Source: Burkholderia cepacia
Lineage (GTDB): Bacteria; Pseudomonadota; Gammaproteobacteria; Burkholderiales; Burkholderiaceae
Reading direction: 5' to 3'
Length of the DNA: 64,000 bases
Assembly: GCF_001039005.1 (NCBI RefSeq)
Contig: NZ_LDWR01000006.1
Coordinates: 62,001-126,000, forward strand
The notes below the pieces were generated by a model. The model had not been told where the DNA came from. It did no database searches and saw only the letters and a program-made list of their open reading frames with translations. Positions 28,259-38,390 of this stretch are shown piece by piece. Position numbers and translations under genes: made by a program. Every line of letters starts with the position of its first letter. Positions within the stretch are counted from its first letter, which is position 1.

Positions 28259-29481
28259 GCCCGGCGTCCTTTCGCGAGTGCGGTGGCGGCGTCGAACACG
28301 ACGGCGGCGGCGAGTGCCAGCGCGATCGTCGGGATCGCGCCGAGCAGCACGAGGTCGGTCGCCGACTGCCCGATGCCCTGGAAGATGAAGGTGCCGAAGC
28401 CGCCGCCGCCGCCGATCAGCGCAGCGACCGCGGCGAGGCCGATGTTCTGCACGAGCACGATGCGCACGCCGCTCAGGATCACCGGCAGCGCCAGCGGCAG
28501 CTCGATCTGGAGCAGCCGCTGCGCGCGCGTCATGCCCATTGCGGTGGCGGCCTCGACCGCATGCGGCGGAATCTGCCGCAGCCCGACCACGACGCTCGAC
28601 GCGATCGGCAGCAGCGAATACAGGAACAATGCGAGCGCGGCGGGTGCGGCGCCGATGCCGCGGATGCCGAGCGCGGCCGCGAGCGGCACGTGCGCTGCGA
28701 GCAGCCCGAGCGGCACCATCAGCAGCCCGTACATCGCGATGCTCGGAATCGTCTGCACGATATTGAGCGCAGGCAGCAGCACGCCGCGCAGCGCGGCTGA
28801 GCGCGCGCATGCGACGCCGAGCGGCACGCCGGCCGCGATCGCCGCGGCAACCGAGCCGCCGACCAGCGCCGTGTGTCGACTGGCCTCCTGCCAGAACGTG
28901 TCGGCGCGTGCTACGTATTCCTGCATGACGGAGAGACCGTCCCACCAGCCGGCGTGCAGCAGCGCGGCGAGCACGGCGCATGCGGCGGCCAGCGCGGTGA
29001 GGCGTCTGACCGGACCGAGCGCGAGCCGCGCGTACGCATCGACCACCAGCGCGGCGTACGCGAAGAACAGCAGCCACGCGCCGGTGGCCGGCGACACGCG
29101 CGCGAGCGGATTGTCGTCGGTGACGAGATGGGCCGGTACATGGCCGACGAGCGCGCCGAGGCCGAGCAGCAGGACCGCCCCCGCCGCGAAACGCGGCGCC
29201 GGGCGACTGCGCAGCAGCGCGAACAACGCGCTCGCCGCGCCGGCCGCGTACAGCGTCACGGCTTGCCAGTGCGGGAAGATCTCCGCCAGCGCGAGATCGT
29301 GCCCGGCGACGATCCGGTTCGCGCGGAACGTGACGAACGGCGCGAACGCGAGCGCCGCCGCGATCGTGCCGGCGATCAGCACGCCGACGCGGTCGACGCG
29401 CGCGGTGCGCACGCGGGCGGCGTCGGCGGTCGAACCGGCTTGCGCACGACCGGGCGCCGCTGCGTGCGCACCGGCGATCAT
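28255..29481 (-). CDS. Osmoprotectant ABC permease, long form (YehY type)
   Basis: A 408-residue protein. An N-terminal extension with about five membrane segments precedes the classical permease domain, including the loop AATAMGMTRAQRLLQIELPLALPVIL. The extended N-terminus is characteristic of YehY. Both its ends overlap neighbours by 4 bases, so the operon is translationally coupled. Confidence 0.88.
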   Translation of the reverse strand: MIAGAHAAAPGRAQAGSTADAARVRTARVDRVGVLIAGTIAAALAFAPFVTFRANRIVAGHDLALAEIFPHWQAVTLYAAGAASALFALLRSRPAPRFAAGAVLLLGLGALVGHVPAHLVTDDNPLARVSPATGAWLLFFAYAALVVDAYARLALGPVRRLTALAAACAVLAALLHAGWWDGLSVMQEYVARADTFWQEASRHTALVGGSVAAAIAAGVPLGVACARSAALRGVLLPALNIVQTIPSIAMYGLLMVPLGLLAAHVPLAAALGIRGIGAAPAALALFLYSLLPIASSVVVGLRQIPPHAVEAATAMGMTRAQRLLQIELPLALPVILSGVRIVLVQNIGLAAVAALIGGGGGFGTFIFQGIGQSATDLVLLGAIPTIALALAAAVVFDAATALAKGRRA

Positions 29482-30401
29482 TTGACGAAACCCTTCGACT
29501 TCAGATAACCGGCGGCGACGGCCGACGCGGGTTCGCCGTTCAGCTGGATACGGCTGTTGAGCGTCTGCAGCGTCTTCAGGTCGAGGCTCGCGAACACCGG
29601 CTTCAGATAGTCGGCGATCTGCGGATGCGCCTTCAGCACCGCTTCGCGGATCACCGGTGCCGGTGCGTAGACGGGCTGTACGTGCTTCGCGTCGTCGAGC
29701 ACGACGAGGCCGCTTGATGAGATGCCGCCGTCGGTGCCGTAGACCATCGCGGCGTTCACGCCATCGGTCTGGTTCGCCGCGGCCTTGATCGTCGCGGCCG
29801 TGTCGCCGCCCGACAGCACGAGCAACTGATCCTGTTTCAGCTTGAAGCCGTACGCCTTCTCGAACGACGGCAGCGCGGACGCGCTGTTCACGAACTCGGC
29901 CGACGCCGCGAGCTTCACCTTGCCGCCGTTGCCGGCCCATTTGCCGAAGTCGTCGAACGTCTTCAGCCCGTTCGCCTTCGCGACGGTGCCGAGCACGGCG
30001 ACGCCCCACGTGTTGTTGGCCGGCGCGGGTGTGAGCCAGACGAGATGGTTTGCCGCATAGTCGAGCTGCTTCGCGGTGTCATAGCCTTTTGCCGCGTCCT
30101 TCCACACCGGATCGTCGGCCTTGTTGAAGAAGAATGCGGCGTTGCCTGTGTATTCCGGATAGATGTCGATCTCGCCGGTCGTCAGCGCCTTGCGCACGAT
30201 CGGCGTGGTGCCGAGCCCGATCTTGTCGGTGACGGGGATGCCGTGCGACTTCAGCACCTGCGAAATCAGGTTGCCGAGCAGGTTGCCTTCGGTGTCGATC
30301 TTCGACGAGACCGTGATCGACGGCGCGGCGCAGACGGCGGCGGAAGCGGTGGCGGCGACGGCGGCGATGCCGAGGCGGCGGATCGAGCGGATGAATGTCA
30401 T
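29478..30401 (-). CDS. Osmoprotectant-binding protein (OsmF/YehZ, OpuAC family)
   Basis: A 307-residue periplasmic protein with a signal peptide ending SAAVCAAPS. OpuAC features are SSKIDTEGNLLGNLISQVL, LGTTPIVRKALTTGEIDIYPEYTG and a closing PVFASLDLKTLQTLN. It is expected to bind a quaternary amine such as glycine betaine or a related compound. It is the first gene of the four-gene importer. Confidence 0.92.
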   Translation of the reverse strand: MTFIRSIRRLGIAAVAATASAAVCAAPSITVSSKIDTEGNLLGNLISQVLKSHGIPVTDKIGLGTTPIVRKALTTGEIDIYPEYTGNAAFFFNKADDPVWKDAAKGYDTAKQLDYAANHLVWLTPAPANNTWGVAVLGTVAKANGLKTFDDFGKWAGNGGKVKLAASAEFVNSASALPSFEKAYGFKLKQDQLLVLSGGDTAATIKAAANQTDGVNAAMVYGTDGGISSSGLVVLDDAKHVQPVYAPAPVIREAVLKAHPQIADYLKPVFASLDLKTLQTLNSRIQLNGEPASAVAAGYLKSKGFVK

Positions 30402-30790
30402 GGGGGACCGGGGCTCCAGCATGTTGTCGAGGCTTGCCGAATGCCGCGCCGCGTGGCGTGTCGTGCGCGCGGGCTTCGGGGCACCCGTCGCGCGGGTGAT
30501 GCGACGGATGCAACCTGCGAAACGGCCGACCCGGTGCGCCGGCCGCTTTGCGACGTGCGGGCGAACCGCAGGCGGCTCGCGACGATTCGGAAGGAAAGCG
30601 AACTGTACCGAGCCGATGCCGGACGGCCAATCAATCGATTCGCATTTGCTTATCGCGATGGCTCACAAGGGGCGTGTGCAACGGGGCGAATGGTTGCCGG
30701 CGACCGCGATGTCAGTGATGCGCTTTGCCGTTCTCGCCTCTTGTTCGGTGGTGCTTCCACGCACCTCGAACCTGGTCGGGACGTTGCTGT
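30402..30790. other. Gap between the Osm operon and abiEii
   Basis: About 390 bases. It must contain the osmF promoter, but I see no convincing box, gene, terminator or repeat in it. Confidence 0.5.
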
Positions 30791-31732
30791 TCAGTTGCCG
30801 AGCCTGGCGAACTGCTCGCGGAGCAACGATTCCTGTTGTGCAAATAGTTCCGGCTTCTTCTGTTTCAGTGTTTCGAGATTTTGTAGTTTCCACCGAATGG
30901 CAGGCAATTCGCGCAGATGTTGGTATGGCATCAAGGACCAGTCAGGTTTGCCGCAGACCAACGACAGCAAAAACTGACGGTGATCCGCAGTGAGTGCGGC
31001 CGGCAGTTCCCGGTGCAGCCGATCCTGCGTTGCCTCGAGTGCATCAAGACCGACGGTTTCGAGCGTCATCCCGACAAAGTCGGCTTCGTACACTTCCGTC
31101 ATCGAATGTTTCGGACCGAACAGGACTTCGTGAATAGGCCGGTTGTGCCCGGCAAGGTAGCCGACGAACGCATCCACGATATCCGCGCGCAAGCCGAGCA
31201 ACGCGTCCATGTGCATGACGTCGAACAGATCACGTGGATGCTGGCGGTCCAGCGCTGCGACGAGCTTGCTCCCGTACAGTTCAGCTTCGTGAAGCGTCGG
31301 CACCACGATGCGTGTGTTGAACGTTTCTTCTGCCGCGGCGACGAGCGGGCGTGCGACCGGTTCGATCAGCGTGCCCCGGAACACATGATTGACTTCCACC
31401 TTGACCGATATGTCGCCGGAGATCACGGTGAGCTTCACATCATCGCCCCTGGCTTTCCCGGATGAGGTGGCTTTCGAGAACACGGTCGCATGTCCGTCGG
31501 CCTCGATCTGTTCTCGCGCGCGCTCCAGCTCTCTGCTGATGGCTGCGATGGCATCGTCCCGAGGCAGCTTCCGGTCGGTCAGCACGACATCGATATCGAC
31601 CGACAGGCGCGGCATGTTGTGCAGGAACAGATTCAATGCGGTTCCGCCTTTCATGGCAAACAGGGGCGTATCGAAGACGATCGGCGCGATGCCGAGCATC
31701 AGTCGGACGGTGTCAATGTAGATCTCGTTCAT
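30791..31732 (-). CDS. abiEii: AbiEii toxin, nucleotidyltransferase (type IV TA)
   Basis: A 313-residue AbiEii/AbiGii protein. Motif I is KGGTALNLF (Gly29-Gly30) and the metal aspartates are Asp46 and Asp48 in RLSVDIDVVL. Later conserved parts include RDLFDVMHM. AbiEii is a DUF1814 nucleotidyltransferase that stops growth by modifying tRNA or NTP pools, acting in phage abortive infection. Its ATG overlaps the antitoxin stop by 4 bases. Confidence 0.9.
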   Translation of the reverse strand: MNEIYIDTVRLMLGIAPIVFDTPLFAMKGGTALNLFLHNMPRLSVDIDVVLTDRKLPRDDAIAAISRELERAREQIEADGHATVFSKATSSGKARGDDVKLTVISGDISVKVEVNHVFRGTLIEPVARPLVAAAEETFNTRIVVPTLHEAELYGSKLVAALDRQHPRDLFDVMHMDALLGLRADIVDAFVGYLAGHNRPIHEVLFGPKHSMTEVYEADFVGMTLETVGLDALEATQDRLHRELPAALTADHRQFLLSLVCGKPDWSLMPYQHLRELPAIRWKLQNLETLKQKKPELFAQQESLLREQFARLGN

Positions 31733-32460
31733 CGTGGTTTGAGGGTGAGCCGGCCGTTCCTCGTCCTGTTTGACCATCGCTTCCCGGCGCCAAGACGGTC
31801 TACGTGCTTCTGCAGGTCTTTTGCCCATGGAAAATCGGCCTCGAGTCCGAGGTCGCGCACGAGCCTGACAACTTTCACACGTTTGCAGTGGCTCAGAAAC
31901 TCGTCCAGAACGTCAGGTCGGAGATTGCGCATGCCGACCATCAGGTTGCTTGCTTCCTCCATCGACTGGCCCTTCCCGATGTCGCTCGCGAGTTCCAGGA
32001 TGGCTCGCTCGGGAACGGAGACCAATACTTCCGGGGCGCCGGCGGGAAGGGGCTTCAATCCCTGCTCGTAGGGAAAATCATCGCTGAACAGGGTGGTGGT
32101 CTGGTACGAGTAGCTCATGTGTTCCGCCACCCAGGGAGGAATGCGGTACGGCTTCTCTCCCCACAAGACGACCTTTTCCCGGAATGCGATGTTGTGGCGC
32201 ACGCCTTGCCACGCGAGCGCTGTTTTGCCACCAACGTGAAGGCCGGGTATGCGTTTGCGCAGGTAGGCGATCGAGCCGTCTCTCGACGGCGTATCGCCCG
32301 TCAGAAGATAGGCCCCCTGCGAGAGACGTTGAAGCCAACCGGATTTGACCATGTGTGCTGCAAGTGCGGCACTCACCCCCATGCCCCTGAGCATGTCGGA
32401 ATCGATGGGGTGGCCGCGACGGTTTTCCTGCAAGAGCCGCTGGACTGTCTTGTTGCTCAT
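31729..32460 (-). CDS. abiEi: AbiEi antitoxin
   Basis: A 243-residue protein. An N-terminal winged helix (MLRGMGVSAALAAHMVKSGWLQRL, SQGAYLL) precedes the AbiEi antitoxin core (KTALAWQGVRHNI, PERAILELASDI). AbiEi proteins repress their own operon and neutralise the toxin without direct binding. It is the promoter-proximal gene of the pair. Confidence 0.9.
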   Translation of the reverse strand: MSNKTVQRLLQENRRGHPIDSDMLRGMGVSAALAAHMVKSGWLQRLSQGAYLLTGDTPSRDGSIAYLRKRIPGLHVGGKTALAWQGVRHNIAFREKVVLWGEKPYRIPPWVAEHMSYSYQTTTLFSDDFPYEQGLKPLPAGAPEVLVSVPERAILELASDIGKGQSMEEASNLMVGMRNLRPDVLDEFLSHCKRVKVVRLVRDLGLEADFPWAKDLQKHVDRLGAGKRWSNRTRNGRLTLKPR

Positions 32461-32827
32461 CTTGAAGATCTGCTTGCGTTATCTGAGTGCAGTATATGCG
32501 CAAAATATTTTATTAATTGCGATTTTTCAACGCGATGGGCAGGCTGATGTTCCGGCCGCTACTTTGTGGCGGGAGCGTTGTTTTTCTGCTGATAGTGGGT
32601 CATTTATTTTAATTTCTGCGAATAAATAACGAAAAATAAAGGGTCGTATGATCCTGTGCACCCGCATCCTGTGACGAATCTGTCAGCGGGGGCGACGGGG
32701 CATGGACTGCGCAAAAACGGGAATCGAATTCTCTTTTCGTTCGTTGGCGCGCGCCGGTCGCGTCGATATAGTCCCGCATTCCCCGCAGACGGTTCGCATG
32801 TCTGAACAAATAAAACGGAACATCCCG
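32461..32827. promoter_or_regulatory. AT-rich divergent gap between abiEi and porin
   Basis: The stretch 32480-32640 is much AT-richer than its surroundings. It contains the loose dyad CGCAA/TTGCG around 32498-32520, a candidate AbiEi operator. It also must hold the porin promoter. No gene is recognised. Confidence 0.4.
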
Positions 32828-33928
32828 ATGAAGAAACTCCTGTTCGCGCTGCCGCTCGCCGCGGCCGCCACCGCCCACGCGCAAAGCAGCGTCACGCTGT
32901 ACGGCATCGTCGAGGATGGCGTCGACTACGTATCGAACGTGCAGGGCAAGCATCTCGTGCAGCTCGCATCGGGCGTGACGGCTGGCAGCCGCTGGGGCGT
33001 GCGCGGCACCGAGGATCTCGGCGGGGGCCTGAGCGCGATCTTCCGGCTCGAAAGCGGCTTCGACATCAACTCCGGCCGCCTCGGCAGCGGGCTCGCGTTC
33101 TCGCGCAATGCCTACGTCGGCCTGAACGACGCGAAGCTCGGCACGCTCACGCTCGGCCGCCAGTGGGATTCGATCGTCGACTACGTCGAGCCGTTCACGC
33201 TGAACGGCAACATCGGCGGCTACTACTTCGCGCACCCGAACGACATGGACAACACCGACAACGGCTTCCCGATCTCGAACGCGGTCAAGTACCGCAGCCC
33301 GACGATCGCGGGCTTCACGTTCGGTGGCCTCTATGCGTTCGGCGGGCAGCCGGGGCGGTTCTCCGACAACGCGACGTTCAGCGTCGGTGCGAACTACGCG
33401 GCGGGGCCGATCGGCTTCGGCATCGGTTATCTGCGGATCAACAACCCGGGCGTGTCGACGCAGGGTTATCAGAACTATCCGGGCTTCACGAACGCGATCT
33501 ACGGCAACTACCTCGATGCGGCGCGCGCGCAGAAGGTGTTCGGCGTCGGCGCGTCGTACCAGGTCGTGCAGTGGCTCAAGCTGCTGGCCGATTTCACGAA
33601 CACGAACTTCCAGCAGGGTAGCGCGGGGCACGACGCGACGTTCCAGAACTACGAGCTGTCGACGCTCGTCACGCCGACGCCTGCCGTGACGATCGGCGCG
33701 GGCTACACGTACACGACGGGCCGCGACCACGCGACGAATGCGGAGCCGAAGTACCACCAGTTCAACCTGAGCGTCGAATACGCGCTGTCCAAGCGCACGA
33801 GCGTCTATGTGATGGGTGCATTCCAGAAGGCGGCGGGCGACGCGCCGGTCGCGCAGATCGCGGGTTTCAATCCGTCGAGCAACCAGAAGCAGGCGGTCGG
33901 GCGCGCCGGCATTCGCCACCTGTTCTGA
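32828..33928 (+). CDS. Gram-negative porin
   Basis: A 366-residue outer-membrane protein with a signal peptide ending TAHAQSS. The typical burkholderial porin start is SVTLYGIVEDGVDYVSN, followed by SRWGVRGTEDLGGGLSAIF, alternating beta strands and a C-terminal phenylalanine (IRHLF) for BAM recognition. It forms a trimeric diffusion channel. An ATG 42 codons upstream is in frame but would bury the signal peptide. Confidence 0.92.
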   Translation: MKKLLFALPLAAAATAHAQSSVTLYGIVEDGVDYVSNVQGKHLVQLASGVTAGSRWGVRGTEDLGGGLSAIFRLESGFDINSGRLGSGLAFSRNAYVGLNDAKLGTLTLGRQWDSIVDYVEPFTLNGNIGGYYFAHPNDMDNTDNGFPISNAVKYRSPTIAGFTFGGLYAFGGQPGRFSDNATFSVGANYAAGPIGFGIGYLRINNPGVSTQGYQNYPGFTNAIYGNYLDAARAQKVFGVGASYQVVQWLKLLADFTNTNFQQGSAGHDATFQNYELSTLVTPTPAVTIGAGYTYTTGRDHATNAEPKYHQFNLSVEYALSKRTSVYVMGAFQKAAGDAPVAQIAGFNPSSNQKQAVGRAGIRHLF

Positions 33929-33950
33929 GGCCAGATCGTAGAATGCGCGC

Positions 33951-34775
33951 ATGAGTTCATGGATTGCCGGACTGCCGATGTACAACGTGACGCCGCGCCA
34001 CGCCGCGCTGTGGCAGGCGCTGCTGCGCGACGCGCTCGACGCGTTCGCGAACGCGGGCGGGCCGGCCGACGTCGAGCTGCTCGACGAACCGTTCGGCGAC
34101 TTGCACGCGCTGTGGCGGCGCGACGATCTCCTGCTATCGCAGACGTGCGGTTATCCGTACCGGATGCTCGGCCTGCGCGATACCGTCCGATTGATCGCAA
34201 CACCGGTTTTCAACGCAGACGGCTGCCACGGCGCGCGCTACAGCAGCGTGCTGATCGTGTCGGCGCGCGTGCATGCGGGCGGTGCGACGACGCTTGCCGC
34301 CTGTCGCGGGCTGCGAGCCGCATTCAACGGCGAGGATTCGCACAGCGGGATGAACGCGTTACGGCATGCGGTCGCGCCGCATGCGCACGACGGCCGTTTC
34401 TTCGGATCGGTCACGCCGTTCGGCTCGCACCTGAACGTGCTGCGTGCACTGGCTTCCGGCGATGCCGATTGCGCGGCGATCGACTGCGTGACGTTCGCGT
34501 ATGTGAAGGACGCGTTGCCCGAGCTGCTGCACGACATCCGGATCATCGGAATGACGGCATCCGCGCCGGGCTTGCCGTTGATCGCGTCGCGCGCGCTGGA
34601 GGAGCCGCAGGTGGCGGCGTTGAGGGATGCGCTCGATCGCGCGATATCGGTGGATGCGGAGCGTGCGCGCGTGCTGCGGCTGAAGGGATTCGAGCGGCTC
34701 GCGCCCGATGCCTATGACGCGATCGAACGATTCGCGCGGGATGCGGCCGCGCACGGGTATCCGGCGCTGGCCTGA
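33951..34775 (+). CDS. PhnD-like phosphate/phosphonate-binding-fold protein without signal peptide
   Basis: A 274-residue protein with the two-lobed PhnD/TRAP-like layout: MYNVTPRHAALWQALL, LLLSQTCGYP, AFNGEDSHSGMNALR and GSHLNVLRALASGDADCAAID. No signal peptide or lipobox is present, so it is probably cytosolic or part of another regulatory scheme, unlike transport-binding proteins. It starts 22 bases after the porin stop. Confidence 0.75.
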   Translation: MSSWIAGLPMYNVTPRHAALWQALLRDALDAFANAGGPADVELLDEPFGDLHALWRRDDLLLSQTCGYPYRMLGLRDTVRLIATPVFNADGCHGARYSSVLIVSARVHAGGATTLAACRGLRAAFNGEDSHSGMNALRHAVAPHAHDGRFFGSVTPFGSHLNVLRALASGDADCAAIDCVTFAYVKDALPELLHDIRIIGMTASAPGLPLIASRALEEPQVAALRDALDRAISVDAERARVLRLKGFERLAPDAYDAIERFARDAAAHGYPALA

Positions 34776-34823
34776 TACGCGGGCGGCGTGCCGGTGGCCC
34801 GGCGTCGCGCCGCCCGGGTCGTC

Positions 34824-36221
34824 TTACTCTTCGTCCATCAACCGGACCTTGACCCGCTTGCCCTTGATCTTCCCCGCATTGAGCTTGCGCAGCGCGTCGT
34901 GCGCGACACCGCGCTCGATCGCGACATAGGTCGAGAACTCGGTCACGTTGATCTTGCCGATCTGCTTGCCGTCGAACCCTGCATCGCCGGTCAGCGCGCC
35001 GAGCACGTCGCCCGGGCGGATCTTGTCCTTGCGTCCGCCGAGGATCTGCAGCGTTTCCATCGGCGGCAGCAGCGTGTCGTCGCCGGCCGGCTTCAGCTCG
35101 GCGAGCGGATGCCATTCGACGTCGCGCTTCTGCGCCTGCTCGATCCCGCCGACACGGCCCATCTCGTCCATGCTGGCCAGGCTCAGCGCCCAGCCGTCCT
35201 GATCGGCGCGGCCGGTGCGGCCGATACGGTGCACGTGCACTTCCGGGTCGGGCGTCACGTCGACGTTGATCACCGCTTCGAGTTGCGCGATGTCGAGCCC
35301 GCGCGCAGCGACGTCGGTCGCCACCAGCACCGAGCAGCTGCGGTTCGCGAACTGGATCAGCACCTGGTCGCGTTCGCGCTGGTCGAGCTCGCCGTGCAGC
35401 GCGAGCGCGTGGAATCCCTGCGCGTGCAGCACGTCGAGCAGGTCGCGGCACTGCTGCTTGGTATTGCAGAACGCGATCGTGCTCACCGGCCGGTAGTGGT
35501 TCAGCAACTGGCCGACCGCGTGCAGCCGCTCGTTCTCGGTCACTTCATAGAAGCGCTGGCGGATCTTGCTGTTGTCGTGACGCTCTTCGAGCTTCACTTC
35601 CTTCGGGTTGCGCAGGAACTGCTGGCTCAGCTTCACGATGCCGTCCGGATAGGTCGCGGAAAACAGCAGCGTCTGGCGCGTCGTCGGACACATCCGCGCG
35701 ACCTTCGCGATGTCGTCGAAGAAGCCCATGTCGAGCATCCGGTCGGCTTCGTCGAGCACCAGCGTGTTCAGCGCGTCGAGCTTCAGGTTGCCGCGATCGA
35801 GGTGATCCATGATGCGGCCCGGCGTGCCGACGACGATGTGCGCGCCGTGCTCGAGGCTCTGCGCCTGCGGGCGCATCGGCGTGCCGCCGCACAGCGTCAG
35901 CACCTTCACGTTCTCCTCGGCGCGCGCGAGGCGGCGCACTTCCTGCGCGACCTGGTCGGCGAGTTCGCGCGTCGGGCACAGGATCATCGCCTGCACGTCG
36001 AAGCTGCGCGCGTCGAGGCGCGACAGCAGCGCGAGCGAGAACGCGGCGGTCTTGCCGCTGCCCGTCTTCGCCTGCGCGATCAGGTCCTGGCCAGCCAGCG
36101 CGATCGGCAGGCTCGCGGCCTGGATCGGCGTCATGTCGACATAACCGAGCTGCGCGAGGTTGGCGAGCGTCGCGGGCGTCAGCGGCAGCGCGCTGAAGGG
36201 CGTGGCGGTCGGTTGGGTCAT
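34824..36221 (-). CDS. dbpA: ATP-dependent RNA helicase DbpA
   Basis: A 465-residue DEAD-box protein: Walker A AKTGSGKT (51-58), DEAD (157-160), SAT (188-190), and HRIGRTGR in the second RecA domain. A C-terminal region of about 75 residues (KIRPGDVLGALTGDAGF, VTEFSTYVAIERG) is the DbpA RNA-recognition domain that binds 23S rRNA hairpin 92. It takes part in large-subunit assembly. Its ATG overlaps the preceding zinc-ribbon gene stop. Confidence 0.94.
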   Translation of the reverse strand: MTQPTATPFSALPLTPATLANLAQLGYVDMTPIQAASLPIALAGQDLIAQAKTGSGKTAAFSLALLSRLDARSFDVQAMILCPTRELADQVAQEVRRLARAEENVKVLTLCGGTPMRPQAQSLEHGAHIVVGTPGRIMDHLDRGNLKLDALNTLVLDEADRMLDMGFFDDIAKVARMCPTTRQTLLFSATYPDGIVKLSQQFLRNPKEVKLEERHDNSKIRQRFYEVTENERLHAVGQLLNHYRPVSTIAFCNTKQQCRDLLDVLHAQGFHALALHGELDQRERDQVLIQFANRSCSVLVATDVAARGLDIAQLEAVINVDVTPDPEVHVHRIGRTGRADQDGWALSLASMDEMGRVGGIEQAQKRDVEWHPLAELKPAGDDTLLPPMETLQILGGRKDKIRPGDVLGALTGDAGFDGKQIGKINVTEFSTYVAIERGVAHDALRKLNAGKIKGKRVKVRLMDEE

Positions 36222-36415
36222 TCGAGGTCTCCGAGGTAAGGCTTGCCTTCCATCTGTTCGTAGACGACGGTGCCGTCGTCGCCCTCGAAGCGTTCGAGAT
36301 AGTTGCGCGCGCCGCACAGCGGGCAGCGGAACAACAGCCCCTGGCCCTCGTCCTTGATGACGACGTCGGACGTTTCCCACTGCGTGCCGCAGCTTTGGTT
36401 TCTGCAGGTAAACAC
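36218..36415 (-). CDS. Small zinc-ribbon protein ahead of dbpA
   Basis: A 65-residue protein from GTG with GGAGAAAG upstream. It has two cysteine pairs, TCRNQSC and RCPLCGARN, forming a zinc ribbon. It overlaps dbpA by 4 bases, so the two are translated together and a role near RNA is likely. Starting further upstream would add basic low-complexity residues. Confidence 0.75.
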   Translation of the reverse strand: MFTCRNQSCGTQWETSDVVIKDEGQGLLFRCPLCGARNYLERFEGDDGTVVYEQMEGKPYLGDLE

Positions 36416-36612
36416 GGTCTTTCTCCAGCTGAATTCGGTTGGTGGCGCGCCCGGGCGGGCGCGGCAACGGTGTGCGGCGCTCGCGCGGCTCGGGCGCGGG
36501 CCGCACCGTGCGTCGGTGCGGATGGTGGATCGGGAGGCGACACGGGGTCGCGCGTGCCGCAATTCTAGCGGAAGCGGGCGACCGGCCGGGCGATCCGCCC
36601 GTCCGCATCATG

Positions 36613-36639
36613 AAAAACGGCCGCCCCGGAGGGCGGCCG
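36613..36639 (-). terminator. Intrinsic terminator of mqo
   Basis: A 9-bp perfect stem CGGCCGCCC/GGGCGGCCG with a 4-base loop is followed on the minus strand by five T residues. It lies 30 bases after the mqo stop. Confidence 0.85.
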
Positions 36640-36668
36640 TGTCGTGCGGCGCGGCGGCGCGTGGCCGG

Positions 36669-38312
36669 TTACAGCGCCATGTCGGCCGATGCCTTCGCCG
36701 GGCGCGCCGGCGCGGTGCCGGTCGCCTGCGACGGCACGCTGACGTCGATCTTCGGCGGCGGCGAGAGCTGCAGCACGTCGCTGGTGTAGGTCCATTCCTC
36801 GACGACCTTTGCCGGGCTGTCGTTCAGCTTCGTGCCGTAGCTCGGCACGATCTGGCGGATCTTCTGCTGCCACTCGGGCGTCGCGACCTTGTCCTTGAAC
36901 ACCTTCTTCATCAGGTTCAGCATGATCGGCGCGGCCGTCGATGCGCCCGGCGACGCGCCGAGCAGGCCCGCGATGCTGCCGTCCTGCGAGCTGACGATCT
37001 CGGTGCCGAGCTTCAGCACGCCGCCCTTCACCGGGTCGCGCTTGATGATCTGCACGCGCTGGCCGGCCTGCCACAGGCGCCAGTCTTCCTTCTTCGCGTT
37101 CGGGAAGTATTCCTTCAGCGCGTTGAAGCGGTCGTCGTCGGACAGCATCAACTGGCCGGCGAGGTACTGGACCAGCGGGAATTCATCGACGCCCACGCGC
37201 ATCATCGGCGCGACGTTGTGCGTGTTGGTGCTCTTGAGCAGGTCGAAATACGAGCCGTTCTTCAGGAACTTGGTCGAGAACGTCGCGAACGGTCCGAACA
37301 GGATGATCTTCTTGCCGTCGATGATCCGCGTGTCGAGGTGCGGCACCGACATCGGCGGCGAGCCAACTGACGCCTTGCCGTATGCCTTCGCGAGGTGCTG
37401 CTTCACGACGTCGGGGTTGTCGGTCACGAGGAACGAGCCGCCGACCGGGAACGCGCCGTAGTCCTTCGCCTCGGGGATGCCCGACGCCTGCAGCAGGTGC
37501 AGCGCGCCGCCGCCGGCGCCGATGAACACGAACTTCGCGTCGACCGATTGCGGCGGTTCATCCGAATGCAGCTTGACCCACGACACGTGCCACGTGCCGT
37601 CGGCGTTGCGCGAGATCTCGCGCACTTCGCTCGACAGCGACAGCGTGAAATTCGGCTGCGTCTTCAGGTAGCCGACGAACTGGCGCGTGATCTCGCCGAA
37701 GTTCACGTCGGTGCCGATCGGCGTCCAGGTGGCGGCGACCTTCTGCTTGCGGTCGCGGCCTTCCATCATCAGCGGCACCCACTGCTTGATCTGGTCGTAG
37801 TCGTCCGAATACTGCATGCCGCGGAACAGCGGGCTCGCCTGCAGTGCTTCGTAGCGCTTCTTCAGGAACCGGACGTTGTCGTCACCCCACACGAAGCTCA
37901 TGTGCGGCGTCGAGTTGATGAACGAATGCGGGTTCTTCAGCACGCCCTGCTTGACCTGCCACGCCCAGAACTGGCGCGAGATCTGGAACGACTCGTTGAT
38001 CTCGATGGCCTTCGAGATGTCGATCTTGCCGTCCGCCTTCTCCGGCGTGTAGTTGAGTTCGGCGAGCGCCGAGTGGCCGGTGCCCGCGTTGTTCCAGCCG
38101 TTCGAGCTTTCCAGCGCGACGCCGTCGAGGCGCTCGACCATCGTCATCGACCAGTCAGGCTGAAGCTCGTGCAGCCAGACGCCGAGCGTCGAGCTCATGA
38201 TGCCGCCGCCCACCAGCAGGACGTCGACCTTCTTCGTATCGGCGGCATGCGCGGACGACGCGGCGACGCACAGCGCGAGCGCCGACAGTATTACCCGTAA
38301 CGTTTTGATCAC
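36669..38312 (-). CDS. mqo: Malate:quinone oxidoreductase
   Basis: A 547-residue FAD enzyme. A leading hydrophobic segment, probably a signal ([19 protein letters not shown]), precedes the nucleotide motif [17 protein letters not shown] and family blocks such as [20 protein letters not shown] and [11 protein letters not shown]. It oxidises malate and delivers electrons to quinone. A periplasmic-looking signal is an interesting feature of some burkholderial Mqo. The start is GTG behind AAGGGAT. Confidence 0.93.
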   Translation of the reverse strand: MIKTLRVILSALALCVAASSAHAADTKKVDVLLVGGGIMSSTLGVWLHELQPDWSMTMVERLDGVALESSNGWNNAGTGHSALAELNYTPEKADGKIDISKAIEINESFQISRQFWAWQVKQGVLKNPHSFINSTPHMSFVWGDDNVRFLKKRYEALQASPLFRGMQYSDDYDQIKQWVPLMMEGRDRKQKVAATWTPIGTDVNFGEITRQFVGYLKTQPNFTLSLSSEVREISRNADGTWHVSWVKLHSDEPPQSVDAKFVFIGAGGGALHLLQASGIPEAKDYGAFPVGGSFLVTDNPDVVKQHLAKAYGKASVGSPPMSVPHLDTRIIDGKKIILFGPFATFSTKFLKNGSYFDLLKSTNTHNVAPMMRVGVDEFPLVQYLAGQLMLSDDDRFNALKEYFPNAKKEDWRLWQAGQRVQIIKRDPVKGGVLKLGTEIVSSQDGSIAGLLGASPGASTAAPIMLNLMKKVFKDKVATPEWQQKIRQIVPSYGTKLNDSPAKVVEEWTYTSDVLQLSPPPKIDVSVPSQATGTAPARPAKASADMAL

Positions 38313-38390
38313 AGCAGATCCCTTTTTCAACTTGGATGCATCGGTTTGCCATGCCGCCCGACGCGCGTTGCGATCTCGGCCGATACGCGG

